A DNA stretch of 64,000 bases from Ecdyonurus torrentis. Its lineage: Eukaryota > Arthropoda > Insecta > Ephemeroptera > Heptageniidae. Of this stretch, positions 20,640-33,037 are shown in pieces. Position 1 is the stretch's first letter, and the number at the start of each line of letters is the position of its first letter. The DNA lies in NCBI GenBank assembly GCA_949318235.1, contig OX439136.1:5601509-5665508 (forward strand), given 5' to 3'. The notes under the pieces were generated by a model. It was given only the letters and a program-made list of their open reading frames with translations, did not search any database and was not told the origin of the DNA. The translations under genes were made by a program, and so were the position numbers.

Positions 20640-21512
20640 TGAATGTAAATTTTATAATTTTTATCTCAAAATATTTTTCCATCCAAATATAAGTTTTATG
20701 TTTTACAATATCGATAATAGTTTGAAAAATTGCAAAACAATTTTTAGTAAATTGGTGTATAAAAAAAAATAATAAAAAATAAATTAATAATAATAAAATA
20801 ATACACAATATTAATAATTTATTTAAATTTTGCTCTTTTTTTTTCAAGTTTTTTTTTTTTTTTTTTTCAGTGAAATAACATTAATAATTTTACAAAGAGA
20901 TGAAAATAGAAAATATTTCAGAAATCATTTGTCCAACTTTTACTTTTTTTTTTTTTTTTGCTTACATAAAAAAAAAAAAAAAAAAAAAAAACTACCAAAT
21001 CAAAAATTTTGCAATTCAAGAATATTTTTTCAAAGGCATACTAATTTTGCAATATTTTCCAAAAAGGGGCGTGGCCAAATAAAATTTTTCGCCTCCGGCG
21101 CGCTACCCCCCCCCCCCCCGGTCCTACATTGTTAGTTTTCTAGGAGATCGCCCCCCCCAAACACAATTCCTGGATCCGCCCCTGATAATGTACAATACTA
21201 TTAATATCATGGTTTAATTATTTTTCTCTCCTTATGTTTTATTACGATAATTGTGTAGTTATACTCAAAAATATTATTTCCTATTATTGGGGTTAGGTGT
21301 AAGAAATTACTATAGACGTGCCGTCAGGCTTAAACCTTACCCTTACAAAATTGAACATTTTTTTTTTTTTTTTAATAAAGACGAATAATTTAATTTATGC
21401 AATAAAACATAAATTATGATGTAATGTATTATGTTGCTGTATTGAAGTAGCATAATTATTAAGTATGTATATTAATTTTTCTCCATACACGTGAGTGTAT
21501 TGTGTACTATTT

Positions 21513-22003
21513 CACGGAAAAAGGAAAACTAATAAGTTACTATTATATTTACATTTAGACTTTTTTTAGAACACATTTGGAGAAATAACGAATGTATGAA
21601 CTAAGTATACCGAACTAACGGTTATACTAACAAGTTACTGTTTAAACTTTTTTGAACCAAGTTATTAGTTTGTATACTAATGAAAAGTTCACTCAAAAAA
21701 AGGGTGCATCACTTCAGTTACAAAATCCTAACTTATTCGAGATAAACACTTATGAGTTATCAGCATATAAAATAATACATTTTAGCAAATTATTAACAAA
21801 AGCTAATTTAACTTAAAATAGCCGAAAATAACTGAAAACAACTATAAAAATAGCTATTATTAATAACTTGCTAAAATGCATTATTTTAACTGCTCGATAG
21901 CTCGAAAGTATTTATCTCAAATAAGTTAGGATTCGTAACTGAAGTAATGCTTTTTTTTTTATTGTTACGTAACTAAATATGTCTTAAATTTATGTTTTCC
22001 GTG
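21513..22003 (+). mobile_element. Family V MITE, copy 3, split by family N
   Basis: It starts CACGGAAAAAGG and ends TTATGTTTTCCGTG before TA. The V sequence is interrupted by an N copy at 21690-21961. Confidence 0.72.
21690..21961. mobile_element. Family N MITE, copy 3, nested in V
   Basis: The palindromic arms are CACTTCAGTTACAAAATCCT on the left and AGGATTCGTAACTGAAGTAA on the right, with internal matching ATTTTAGCAAATTATTAA. The right terminus runs into a T run. Confidence 0.8.
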
Positions 22004-22386
22004 TACCATGTAAATACCCATGATAATACTTCTTTGTTAAATTTTGATACATCAATTTTTTATTTTTTTTTTTTGTCACCGTATTTTGTGAAATGTTACA
22101 CACTATATGATTTCAAAGTTTAACATTTTTCTTGGTATAAAATAAATATGAAATGAAATGTAAAATACGAATATATTTAAATAACATTTATATCAATAAA
22201 AAAAAAAAAAAAGGAAACTATAAAAACTGTAACATTAAAACTTTGTCTGGTTGTTTCATAAAAGCAAAATGTTTGTTAATACTAAAAGATTTTTTTTAGC
22301 TTTAATGTATGTTCATAAATCTTGTATTTATTTGTATCAAAACGTTGTATATTATATAATTTTTTGTTAAAATGTTTTAAATTAAG

Positions 22387-22737
22387 TTAAGGGAGTAGGT
22401 CACCGACCTTATATCTCAAAAACTAAAAGTGTTTTGGGTCTAAACTTTCTGTCATTGTGTAGCTAAGGGTCACACCTAGCTGTGATAAAAATTTCATGAT
22501 GTTTGACCGTCCCGAAAAAAAGAAAAGAATTATTGAAATTAACATTGTGCCTTATGGGCTTCGAATGTAAAAAAAAAATCATATAAAATTAATTTGTACG
22601 GTGACCCCCCCCCCCCCCCCCAAAAATTTATATATTTGAAATTGTCTCAAGCTGAAGTATCATTATGCAAAATTTCAGCTTTTTTTGACGAGAAAAGTTT
22701 CAGTCTAATGGCCGACGTCGGTCCCCTACTCCCTTAA
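22387..22737. mobile_element. Family H MITE with TTAA ends
   Basis: It is bounded by TTAAGGGAGTAGGTCACC and the inverted GGTCCCCTACTCCCTTAA. It carries TATCTCAAAAACTAAAAGT, a poly-C run near 22605-22621, and AATTATTGAAATTAACAT, linking it to the H' fragments. The terminus resembles that of element G at 31354. Confidence 0.85.
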
Positions 22738-22801
22738 ATTATTTATATTTTCATATACAAGGTAAAAAAATTAGTAATAATTTTTTAAAGCATTGCATAA
22801 C

Positions 22802-22803
<2 letters not shown>

Positions 22804-22834
<31 letters not shown>
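22804..22834. repeat. Poly-T tract
   Basis: An uninterrupted T run of about 30 bp. Confidence 0.95.
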
Positions 22835-22837
<3 letters not shown>

Positions 22838-22839
22838 TT

Positions 22840-23226
22840 AAGATAATTACTTGAATATTTTACTATGTACAATTTCAGGTGATAAATCTTTTATTGAAAT
22901 GTAATACAGTACTTGATTGAGCAGGTGTTTATTATAATATATACTTTACCTGTCCATCCAAATTGAGGATTTATCTTTTAAAACTTTCAGGTGATAAAAT
23001 AATGTCAAATGTCAAATGTCAAATTTTGTTTTTAATAGATTATTTTGTAACCACTTAGTAAACAATACGGATCATTATAAAAATGTCAGTTCATAGAATT
23101 TTTTTTTTTATTAAATTTCAAGTTAGTGCAATGACAAAAATTATAAAAATGTGTTCTACTAATGTTCTATTGTATACACTATACATAAATAAATATATAT
23201 AGAATTTTTTTTATGAATTATATACA

Positions 23227-23258
<32 letters not shown>

Positions 23259-23391
23259 TATAAACGTTCACTGTTCCATGAATGATATATATAAAAGATT
23301 CGTTGACTTTTTCATACAGTATACAGCCACTTTCTTTATAATTTTAGTAAAAAAAATACAATTGATGTAATTGGAAATAGTGGTCAAAATA

Positions 23392-23430
<39 letters not shown>

Positions 23431-23834
23431 AATCCTGAAAATGCTTTTAGCACCTTGCTTATTATTAGATCTGATTTATTAGAGCACTGGAAGTTTTTTT
23501 TTTTTAATATTAAATGAGAGAAAATAAAAATTACACATTTATATAATGTACTGTACTTATAAAATTATGTAATTTTTGAGCGTTGCAAAATATCCACTAT
23601 CAAAATTTATTTAAAAAAATATTATAATATAGACTTATTATTATATATAAAATATATATTTAAAAACCAGAATTTTAAATTAAAATATTTTATACACGTA
23701 GTAAAAAGTAACTATAGTAAGTTGTTTTTAAACATAATTCAAATCTGGAATAACAACTGGACAAAATCCATTATTTAATTATTTTTGTTATGCTTTTAGT
23801 ATATAATTTTAGCAACTAAAAATATCACTGACCT

Positions 23835-23838
<4 letters not shown>
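22840..23838. other. AT-rich DNA, no gene seen
   Basis: Only poly-T (about 23233-23256) and poly-A (about 23398-23427) runs stand out. Confidence 0.5.

Positions 23839-23896
<58 letters not shown>
23839..23896. repeat. (GA)n microsatellite
   Basis: About 24 uninterrupted GA units after a short imperfect start. Confidence 0.97.
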
Positions 23897-23898
<2 letters not shown>

Positions 23899-24691
23899 AA
23901 GATAATGATTATTATTTTAGAATGAATATACTTACTATCTGCACTCAAAAACATAACAAAGGGATGACACCTTGACGATTGACACATGTTTCTTTATTGG
24001 AAATAAAAAAAAATTAAACAACAATGAAAAAGTAACAATCAAATAAAATATCATGTCATTTACTTAAAAAGTAAATTATACATAGATCAATAATTTTACG
24101 ATGTGGGATATGAATGAGTGCATATAAATAAAATAATCAAATATTACAAATTATATAATAAAATTTATATAAAATAAATATTTGAACAATACCATTTTTT
24201 TTAAACAATAGAATTATTATTAAAAAAAAAAAAGTGACATGAATGTAATGCAAATTTTACACCAATCGGAAATATAATATAAAACATAATAAATAATTCA
24301 ATATAATAATTTTCAATTGTTTTCTATATTTTAATTAAATTAGTGAATATATAATAAAGCATCAATAACTATCATATACATTTTGACGTAGTGTTAATTG
24401 AACTTTATTGATTGATTATTATTGTTGTTGTTTTTGATGATGGTGATGTTGATGAAAAACAACACCTTTTATATAAATTTCTATCAAACAAATTTTCATT
24501 GTTCTTTGGATGTATATAAAACATCGTTCCCTTTAATATAGAATTCAAATTTTTTTTTTTAATTGTTATCACAATTTTGCACTAAAAATTATAAAAGGTT
24601 GTGGAGGAGTTATTTATACATTATTTTTTCTTGCACTAAAAATTGATGTAGTGAGAGAGGATTGAAGAGAAAAATATAGGTTTAGAATTTG

Positions 24692-24709
24692 AGGGGGGGG
24701 GGGGGGGAG
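24692..24709. repeat. Poly-G tract
   Basis: A G run of about 17. A second, shorter one lies at 24861-24869. Confidence 0.9.
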
Positions 24710-24934
24710 GATTTCTATTCTGAAGAAAAAACTTCAGTTTCTCAATCGTAGTTTTTTATATCATGGATTAATTTTATATTATATTCACATACATAAAAAT
24801 AAAACGTAATCTTTGAGCCACTGAAATTTTCAGCATAAACCAACCCTGTAATTTAGAGAGGGGGGGGGGTCACCTTGTTTCTTATAATCACCCCTTTTCT
24901 GCTATAGATGAACTATGAACCAATGGCCAACTTC

Positions 24935-25010
24935 CGGAAGTATCCGCATGACGTCATATTTAATGCGCTTGGAAGCCATACTATATACTGGAGTTATACT
25001 GAAGTAAGGA
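24935..25010 (-). mobile_element. Family I fragment
   Basis: TATCCGCATGACGTCATATT and AATGCGCTTGGAAGCCATAC match one end of the reversed family I copy at 11187. The CRE is at 24949-24956. The rest is absent. Confidence 0.7.
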
Positions 25011-25079
25011 ATTGTACAATGTTGTACACCAGGTTGTACAACGATGGACCACCTACGCATCAGGCGCAACCTTTTTTTT

Positions 25080-26724
25080 TAGGTTGATATATAGTTAAAT
25101 ATAAATCTTCAATCAATAAACTTTCCACAAAATTGATTTTTATGGGCCACATAAGTAGTCAAAAATAAACTTTTTTTTTTTATTAAACTTGAAATTAAAT
25201 ATTAATATCATTTTCTTTTGTAAATGAAAATATAATTTTTCTTGGAATTTGATATTTTTATATAACATACAGTGAAAAAAGCTGTAAGTGAATTATTAAT
25301 AATTCTTGAACACATAGCGACAAAAAGTTCCATTAGCAACTAGTTTTTTTTTCTTTCATTTTCTTCCCCCTATTTTTAGAAATAATCCCTTACTGTATTA
25401 CCCTATAGTATTGCGTGTTTCATATCAAAATAATAATTGTATAACATTTTACTTTTCCATACCCTTGTATTAGATAGCAATCTAACTCACTAACTAAGTA
25501 AAAATAATAATAAAAAAAAAAACTTTTAATATAATAAAGTAAAATGCAAAATTTATGTATTTTAATTTTAAACATATTTTTTGAGAATAAAAAAACATGT
25601 TATTATAATTATTTTGAAATGTACTTAGACTGTAATTAAATGTAATAAATTGAATTTTTAATTTATTTTTTTTATCAAATAAAATTTCCTTTTATGGTTA
25701 AAGGTGATATATTTTAAATTAAAGTTAAAACATTAAAAGAAATTGTGAGGAAACAAAATATTAATATCAGCATAATCATGCATTTTTAATTTTTGGCGTT
25801 TTACTTTAAAATAATAATAATAAAAATTTAGTCCAAAGATTTACGCATTAAAAAAAAATACATATTGTGTTTACAGATTTTTTTATTTTTTATTTTTTTA
25901 TTAATTAATTAAAAACTCTTTTACAATTTGTCAAGTTATTTTTGAAAACGGATTATTTTGCACACCTAAATCATGTTAGTACTATACCATCATGTTTCAT
26001 AAATAATGAAAGATGATTTTATCATTGTAACTTGAAATATTTGATACAAATATTTCCGATGCTCTCAAATATCTGATAAATATAAGAAATAAGTAAAGAA
26101 ATAAGACATTTTATTGATCCATATTATTAAGTTTGGTATACAACAAGCCTTGTCCTAACATTATTTACAATTAACATAAAATAAGATACATTTATAATAT
26201 ACTGTACATTAATTTAATTTACAAAAGTCTTGTCTAAATTGACAATGCTGTTTCAGAATGTCAAAATTAAGTCAGTAAAACGTTCCAATCCCAAATTTGA
26301 GTGATTTTATTATATATTTATTTTTTTGAACAAATTAATGAAAAACCTATCTTGCTTAGAAAAACTATATTTTTATAATAAATATTTTAAATATATAAAA
26401 GTATATCTATTTTGCAATACAATGAAAAATGTTTATATGTATACTTAAAAATATAAAAATTTATATATTTTTTTAATCGAACGCATTAGGTATAGGTGGA
26501 GATTTTCCATTAAAGTCTTTTTTTAATGCTCTTGTATTTTACTAACATTTTGTGGTAAGAAAAAAATAGTGAACTGTCAAATAACTCATATTTTTTAAAT
26601 TTTATATGTATTAGAGAAAACAGTTTTACCATACTATGCATTATGCTTAAAAAATAATAATTAAAAAAATATCCATCAAATCTACACACAAAATTTGATA
26701 TTAAAATAACACTCTTTTTTTTTT

Positions 26725-26756
<32 letters not shown>

Positions 26757-27012
26757 TTACATTAAAAAAATGCATGTTTATAAATTAATTTTTATTCTCT
26801 CTTTAAAATGAGCATAGTTGAAAAAGTATATTTTGTGACTAAAAGTAATAAAATTTTATAATAAAAGATTTCCGTGTGATATCATTTAAATATTACGGGA
26901 AAGCTGTGTAGTTTCACGCTCTTACCTAATACCATTTTAACACGCTCATTTATATAACTATGTTCGTTTTTGATGCTACTCATGTTATATATTGTAAAGT
27001 TATAAACTTGCG
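25080..27012. other. AT-rich DNA, no gene seen
   Basis: About 1.9 kb of simple AT-rich sequence with a pyrimidine/T run at 26715-26759. I found no repeat partner in the window. Confidence 0.5.
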
Positions 27013-27260
27013 AGCAGAACAGTACAAACATACTGTTCTGCTGGAAAACCGAACTATCTATAGTCTCCGCGCGCTTCAAATTTGGAACATATTCGAACAT
27101 CTCCTATATAAAATTGAAGCATCTGTAATGGAGCGCTGCATGGTAAGAGATGCTTCAAATTTGGGAGAGGCGGAGAGCGCAGATGTGCCAAATTTGAGGT
27201 GCGCGGAGACTATAGATAGTTCAGTTTTCCGCGGAGCCATCGATGTATATGCAAATTTTA
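27013..27260. repeat. Family Q inverted repeat with GC-rich arms
   Basis: The left arm (27041-27091) and right arm (27183-27236) are reverse complements, sharing GCGCGGAGACTATAGATAGTTC and CCAAATTTG words. Each arm therefore encodes the same peptide VPNLxxAETIDSSVF in opposite strands. Between them are further copies of the GCTTCAAATTTGG word. A 12-bp perfect hairpin (AGCAGAACAGTA) lies at 27012-27041. The minisatellite at 39885-40055 uses the same words. Confidence 0.75.
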
Positions 27261-27427
27261 AACATTTACTCCGATTATATTGCTCCTACTGCGTCATCGT
27301 TTGCTCCGATTCAGTTTTCATACTTGGAAGTATTATAAGATATGTTTCCACCTTTTGACCAAAATTTATTTAAAGAATATTTAAAAAAATACAGATAAAA
27401 GTAGATGACATTTACCTGCAAGCAATG

Positions 27428-27443
27428 GTGATGACGTCATCAC
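27428..27443. promoter_or_regulatory. 16-bp perfect palindrome containing a CRE
   Basis: GTGATGACGTCATCAC is identical on both strands and includes TGACGTCA. ATGACGTCAT is the optimal site for ATF/CREB-family bZIP dimers. It is not inside any repeat I could define. Confidence 0.45.
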
Positions 27444-27608
27444 ATGTTTCATACTCCGTTTTTAGCGACATGACTTGAGACATCATGCACATAATGTATT
27501 TCTAAGTTAAATATAGATCTAAACCTCAAGAAAAAATTTCACGTCAATAAAATACATCACAAAATCGGACCTTTATATACACATATATTATGGCTCTTAC
27601 TAAACCCT

Positions 27609-27757
27609 TCTGTGCCCTCGCAAACAGGTGAGACAGCTTGTAAAGTAGGCAGCCTATGCTTTACAATATCAGATCTATTCCTGTAGATATAGCTTTTGTG
27701 ACGACATGAATTCTTAAAAGTTGCCTACTTTACTGTCCCAGTTTGTGAGGATACAAG
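27609..27757. mobile_element. Foldback element R
   Basis: The left arm (CCTCGCAAACAGG, GACAGCTTGTAAAGTAGGCA) and right arm (TGCCTACTTTACTGTC, GTTTGTGAGGAT) are inverted with small gaps. The loop is about 55 bp. It is a single copy in this window. Confidence 0.7.
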
Positions 27758-28194
27758 AAACATATTATAATGTAGGGATGATGGTGTCATCTTTATTACA
27801 TAAGTTTTACGTTTTTTATTTAATGGTTTAAGGCCGGAATCCCTTTACGTAGAATGAATATTTTTAACACATGCAGCGCTTTAACTGTATATATTGCACT
27901 CTCAAATAATATGACGAGTTGTTTGCAAAATTATTGAGCTGTCCAAGGCCATTTATTTTTATTTTTAATTATAAATTTTTATAATCAACTAGAATCTGCC
28001 ATTCATGAATAATTTCGACGCAGCATACACCGTTGCTCCGTAAGACTCAAAGTATGCCTAACGGAGCTGAAAGATGAAGAGGCAGTTGACTCGTGAATCG
28101 ATGTTCTTCAGGGTGCAAAAGTTTGAGCCACTGTTGGGTCAATGGCACGATGTATTATTAACACAAAAATAGCCAAGACATAGCATTAGTGACG

Positions 28195-28330
28195 TGCCTG
28201 ATTAAAGTGCATGAAACCCCGATCAGGTTTCCACGGTTTCTTCCAGCTGTCATTGCAAATACGGGACTGTATATTTAGGCCCTTATAAGCACATTTTCAT
28301 TACAAGTATCGATATGACAACATTTTAAAA
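28195..28330 (+). repeat. Dispersed repeat T, copy 1
   Basis: It shares GTGCATGA, TTTCCACGGTTTCT and ACTGT...TTAGGCC, then TATCGATATGACAA with 29265-29440. The size would fit a SINE but I see no clear pol III A/B boxes. Confidence 0.55.
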
Positions 28331-28339
28331 TTGTATCAT

Positions 28340-29065
28340 AATAACACATTTAGTCAAAGAAAAAGAAGTTTATTTGCGTTAAAGTTATATCGAACATGAA
28401 ATACGAACATAGATGAATAAACTTTTTGCTAGCCTTTTAAATATAAATATATTTTTTTACTCTAATTTTCTCTCTTTGTATGTTACATACATGTTGATTT
28501 CTATCTTATACCTGGATATTAGTAAAAAAAAAATATATATATAATAAGGTTTTGTATATGACATTTTTTACTGTCCTTCATAAATTATTATAACTTTTAA
28601 TATATAATACACTTTGTGGTTATGTACATTTTATTATTATGTTTTAATGTTAGATTATTATGTTTTAATTTTATTTTGAAATAATAGTATTTAACACGGA
28701 GAGGTATAATGAAACAAGTTTTGGTGGAAATAAATTAAAAGGTATTATACATTTTTATTTATAAATCTCTAATTTAACATAGAATTGCTTTTTGTATTTA
28801 ATATTGCATTATGGGTAATTTTTTTGGTAAACAATGTCTTGCATTTTTAATATCTTTCATTTCAATATCTGTCTAATAAAGGGTTCAATTTACAGTAAAG
28901 TGATATTAGGATTTCGTTTCATAAAAATATATTTTTTAATGTGCTGTTCTTTTTTTCTTTTATTCTACTCCTTTTTTGTATTGTTATTATTATTTATTTT
29001 TTTACCTAAATAGAATACAGTATGAATAACATAAGAATTGGATATTCTGGCTAATATAATTAGCA

Positions 29066-29104
<39 letters not shown>

Positions 29105-29264
29105 TAGCTTTGTCTATTTGCACTGCAAAATTTAATGCGTTTAAATATAAGATTGCAAATGGCAAGTGGCTATAGAAAAAAAAATTGAAGAGATTTTATG
29201 CCGTATTGATTCATTTCTTATGTCATTTTATATGACTTGGATATAGATAAAACATTCGGGAGCA
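28340..29264. other. AT-rich DNA, no gene seen
   Basis: AT-rich sequence with a poly-A run at about 29071-29100. Confidence 0.5.
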
Positions 29265-29440
29265 TTCGGGAGGTGCATGATCAACGTGATTGCACCGACC
29301 AGTCTGCCTATAGATGTTTCCACGGTTTCTCTAGGCTATCATGGTGAATGCCGGGCTGTGTACTTACTACTTAGGCCGTGGTCGGTCCGTTTGTGCTTTT
29401 CCATTAATTATTATAAAGTCCTTACCTGTCGATAAGACAA
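29265..29440 (+). repeat. Dispersed repeat T, copy 2
   Basis: The partner of 28195-28330. Shared words include GTTTCCACGGTTTCT and GTCGATAAGACAATG. Confidence 0.55.
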
Positions 29441-29488
29441 TGTCTGACTGGGACTGGGATGGGTGTAGCACGATAACACAATATGGCA

Positions 29489-29522
<34 letters not shown>

Positions 29523-29973
29523 CTGTACTTAATAAGCCAAAGGTGCAATAGGTTTATTTAGAGCTTATGTAGCTCTTTATTTAAACTATTACATAATAAT
29601 ATATACAAACAGCACAAAGACAAGAGAATAGGGTGCGGTCTATGTAGAAAATTAATAACTTGACAAATAGTGTAAAATTAGGTGATGTGTAAAGAAAAAT
29701 AGTCTTTTGTACCAAAAATGTAAAGTGAAAGTAATGAGTGTTTTTCTACGACCTACGGCAAATAATAGAGGTTAAAAATAAATAAGCTTCGTATTAAATT
29801 AATTAAAATTTCACAAATTGAATGCCTATAGGGTGGCTACATTTAATTACGGTCTAGGGTCTAGCCTTATGTTTGACCTTTTTCACGTTAATAAATAAAT
29901 ATAAAAAATAAATGTAGAACTGTCTGATGATTGTCTCATTTCGTATTATAATGTAGTATTATTTATTTACATA

Positions 29974-30264
29974 CACTCTAAAAATTGGTGCGTTACTTTA
30001 GTTACGAATCCTAACTTATTTAAGATAATCACTTTTAAGTTATTATGAGTAGCTAAAATAAAGCATTTTAGCAAGTTATTAAAAATAGCTAATTTAAGTT
30101 GTTATAAGATTTTTAAAGTTTTTTAAAGCTATTTTATAAGTTAAATTAGCTATTGTTCATAATTTGCTAAAATGCATTATTTTAGCTACCCATAATAACT
30201 TAAAAGTGTATATCTTAAATAAGTTAAGATTCGTAACTAAAGTAATGCACTAGTTTTTAGAGTG
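29974..30264. mobile_element. Family N palindromic MITE, copy 1 (reference)
   Basis: The 291-bp near-perfect palindrome has ends CACTCTAAAAATTGGTGC and TAGTTTTTAGAGTG, flanked by TA on both sides (29972-29973, 30265-30266). The arms carry TTACTTTAGTTACGAATCC and AAGTTATTATGAGTAGCTAA with exact inverted matches. It is non-coding. It could fold into one long hairpin if transcribed. Confidence 0.92.
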
Positions 30265-30742
30265 TATCCATTTATTTTAAAATATTTGCAGAATAATTTA
30301 AGAACAAATTCAAAATTTTTTATTTTTCAATCTCCTATACAGTCAAAAGCAGCAATACAAGACTCTGTACATATATCAATTAAAGTTAATCAAATTTGTT
30401 CAATTATAAACTTTATTATAAATTAAATAAAAAATTTGCTCAACTAAACGTAAAAAAAGCTACAATCAATGAATAAAACTAGCCAATATTCCAAAAGCGT
30501 GTCTAAAACATTCTAAAATTTAAAACAGGTTTAAAAAAAAATTAAAAATGTTTATTTTAACTAATTTATGCTCATTTATTTGATTTTAAAATAACATGTA
30601 TTATAAAATATAATATTGTTATTGTATAAAAAAAAATCTACAATATATACTTATTGTAATTGTCCTTTTTTTATACAAATGCAGCGTAAATAATTCTTTA
30701 AGTTATTCTTTCCATGCTATGAAGTCTAAAGCAATTAAAACC

Positions 30743-30746
<4 letters not shown>

Positions 30747-30802
<56 letters not shown>
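30747..30802. repeat. (GA)n microsatellite
   Basis: 28 GA units. Confidence 0.97.
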
Positions 30803-30805
<3 letters not shown>

Positions 30806-30823
30806 TAATGCAGTAAAAATTAT

Positions 30824-31027
30824 TCGAGAGTTAATAGTGACCAATATAGCCATCTCATAATTGAAATTTCTCGTTAGCTGTTCAGCGCGCCCTAAAGACA
30901 TGAGTCAAATTGGAAACGAAATTGGCCCTCAAAAGTGATAAATTGGAAATATCATTTTTTGTTAATTAATTAAATTGATTTAGATTATTTTTATTACTAT
31001 TTGTATTTGCTGATTTTTGGAAGGAAT

Positions 31028-31079
<52 letters not shown>

Positions 31080-31195
31080 GGAAATTATCAGTCTCTCAAC
31101 GGACTGTGTAGTCGCGCTCCAGGCTATCGCTGCGTAACCGTGTTATCATTTTTTCCCTGCAGAGGCGCTGTTTTTGTTGACTATGTACTCTCGAA
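30824..31195. mobile_element. Family L MITE, copy 2
   Basis: It matches copy 1 (7110-7489) throughout, with ends CGAGAGTTAATAGTGACCAA and TTGACTATGTACTCTCG. It has gained a (TA)n plus poly-T block at about 31028-31079 and lacks the extra GGCTATCGCCT units. Confidence 0.88.
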
Positions 31196-31353
31196 TTGTC
31201 ATTTCAAGTACAATTATGGAAACCAAATATTTGAATTTTAGCATTTTTTAATTTTTTAATATTAAATATATTATTAGTTTTGTCATATATATATTTTTGT
31301 CATATAAACTATATAATGTTTTCGTGCTACGCCTTCTCCATAAAATTCTCATT

Positions 31354-31482
31354 AAGGAGGTAGGGGAGAGTAGATGGCAGCACGGAACTTTCCATTAGAA
31401 AACATCAGCTGATTTTTAATATGGGTGACTTTTTCTAATGAAAATTTCCCTGTGCTGGCATCTATGGTCCCCTACCTCCTTG
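31354..31482. mobile_element. Element G, small palindromic MITE
   Basis: The ends AAGGAGGTAGGGGA and CCCCTACCTCCTT are inverted, followed inwards by CCATTAGAAAA and TTTTCTAATG. It abuts family F copy 3 without spacer. The terminus resembles family H. Confidence 0.82.
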
Positions 31483-31821
31483 AAGGCATAGAAAACATGA
31501 AATAACATGTTCCTTTTAATAATTAAACACAAGATGAGATGTACAAAACTGATAATAATTTTTACCAGAATATAAATGTGGCCTGTAGAGCGTGAAAAAG
31601 CTGTAGGGTATGCAATTTGCGTGAATATTTCTGTTTATGACGTCAGAAACAGGCAAAAATTAGTATGAAAATGTTGTGTGGGTTGCATAAATTGAAATAT
31701 TCTGATCACTGCTATGGCGTTATACAGTTGGGTTTTCAGACCAAGTAATGTTATTTATGTAAGTCCCATCAAGTGTTTTGTGATATAAATGCTAATGATT
31801 TCATATTGTCAATGCCTTTAA
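31482..31821 (+). mobile_element. Family F MITE, copy 3
   Basis: A full-length match from GAAGGCATAGAAAACATGAAA to CAATGCCTTTAA, with the CRE at 31638-31645. Confidence 0.88.
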
Positions 31822-31829
31822 GACAGAAG

Positions 31830-32640
31830 TTTTATCGACAAGTAGAATGGATACTGCACACACAGTTTTTATATATAATATATTATGCACTTCACAATGT
31901 ATACGATTGTAAGATGTTTAAACCACAATTATTTCAATGCAATTATATACATTTAGGAATAATATACAACTACCAATTAAAATTGACATCATTCTCCTAT
32001 TAATATATTTGTATATAATTAAATATTGCAAATTAAATAGCACTACACATGATTAAATAACATTTATACATATGACATGACATACATAACACTTATAAAA
32101 TATTATCAAGATTGGTCAACAGAAATTTACACTAAAAAAATTGCAGAGTAAAAAAAAAAATTTAATGCATAAAATATTCAAAATTTTATTATTTAAAGTA
32201 TATAGATAAGAGTTGTAAAAAAACGCAATAAAATATACTTTTTTTATATATATAATATAAGGTACTATAAAAAATTGTATATATATGGCAAATTTTTATT
32301 GCTATCGATGAAACTATAAAAATGAATTTCTTTCATATGAAAAAATATTACTTAAAAAAAAGTTATTGAATGTTTTTAATAGGCTTTTAATTATTTCTAT
32401 AATGACGTGACTTAGTATATTTAATATTTTTTATTGTTAAGATTTTTATATTTTATTAGATAAAACCGCGTGACTTTATATACGAAAATTGTTTTATACT
32501 AATCTTATAAAATTATCTTTTTATATTATTAATATCAACATTATATATTATAAAGGGTAGATTTAAAATTGACTTTTTTCAAACTATTTAAGAACTTTAA
32601 AAAAATTAATAACTATAAACTATATATTTCTTTTTATATA
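31830..32640. other. AT-rich DNA, no gene seen
   Basis: There is no repeat partner or ORF with content. Confidence 0.5.
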
Positions 32641-33037
32641 TAGGAACTTTTTATAGCTATAAAAGAAAAAAAAAATCTAATTGGTAAAGGAGTATAGACA
32701 AAAAAGTTGCCTAATATCCTAACAAACCTGAAAATCAACGTTGATTTGGCCGGAGTCATTTATTTCTAATTTATTTTCCATTCACAAAATGCCACTGGCG
32801 GTCACTGACGTCACAGCTTGCTTGTTTTACGCGCGCGTAAACCGGGCGAGCTGTAACGTCAGTGACCGCCTGTGGCATTTTGGGAATGGAAAATAATTTA
32901 GAAATAAATGACTTCGGCCAAATAAACGTTGATTTTCAGGTTTCTTAGGATATTACGCAACTTTGTTGTTCAAGGTGTTCTACGCTTTTAAGTTAATAAT
33001 ATAATATATTTTTCTTTATAGCTATAAAAAGTTCCTG
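32641..33037. repeat. Outer inverted repeat enclosing family A copy 2
   Basis: GGAACTTTTTATAGCTATAA (32643-32662) and its reverse complement (from about 33015) flank the A element at almost equal distance (12 and 17 bp). The pair extends to about 29 bp per arm and is not part of other A copies. Confidence 0.8.
32683..32991. mobile_element. Family A palindromic MITE, copy 2
   Basis: Arms as in copy 1 (CCTGAAAATCAACGTTGAT near each end). The apex is TGACGTCACAGCTTGC with ACGCGCGCGT at the centre; the CRE is at 32806-32813. Confidence 0.9.

Larger units (their letters stand above)
19789..21184. mobile_element. hAT-type element, 1.4 kb, with perfect 8-bp TSD
   Basis: The TIRs CAGGGGCGGATCCAGG and the inverted CCTGGATCCGCCCCTG are a classic hAT terminus. 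The identical octamer ATAATGTA flanks both sides (19781-19788, 21185-21192). The interior is poly-A/T rich with homopolymers and has no transposase, so it is non-autonomous. A second hAT-type element is nested at 19963-20467. Confidence 0.95.

Noticed and set aside
26960..27358. 132-codon plus-strand ORF
   Set aside because: It crosses an inverted repeat that encodes the same peptide on both strands, so the frame is better explained by repeat structure. Kept as a repeat.
28195..29440. tRNA-derived SINE
   Set aside because: The two T copies have a suitable size, but I found no matching A and B boxes or tRNA fold. Left as an unclassified repeat.
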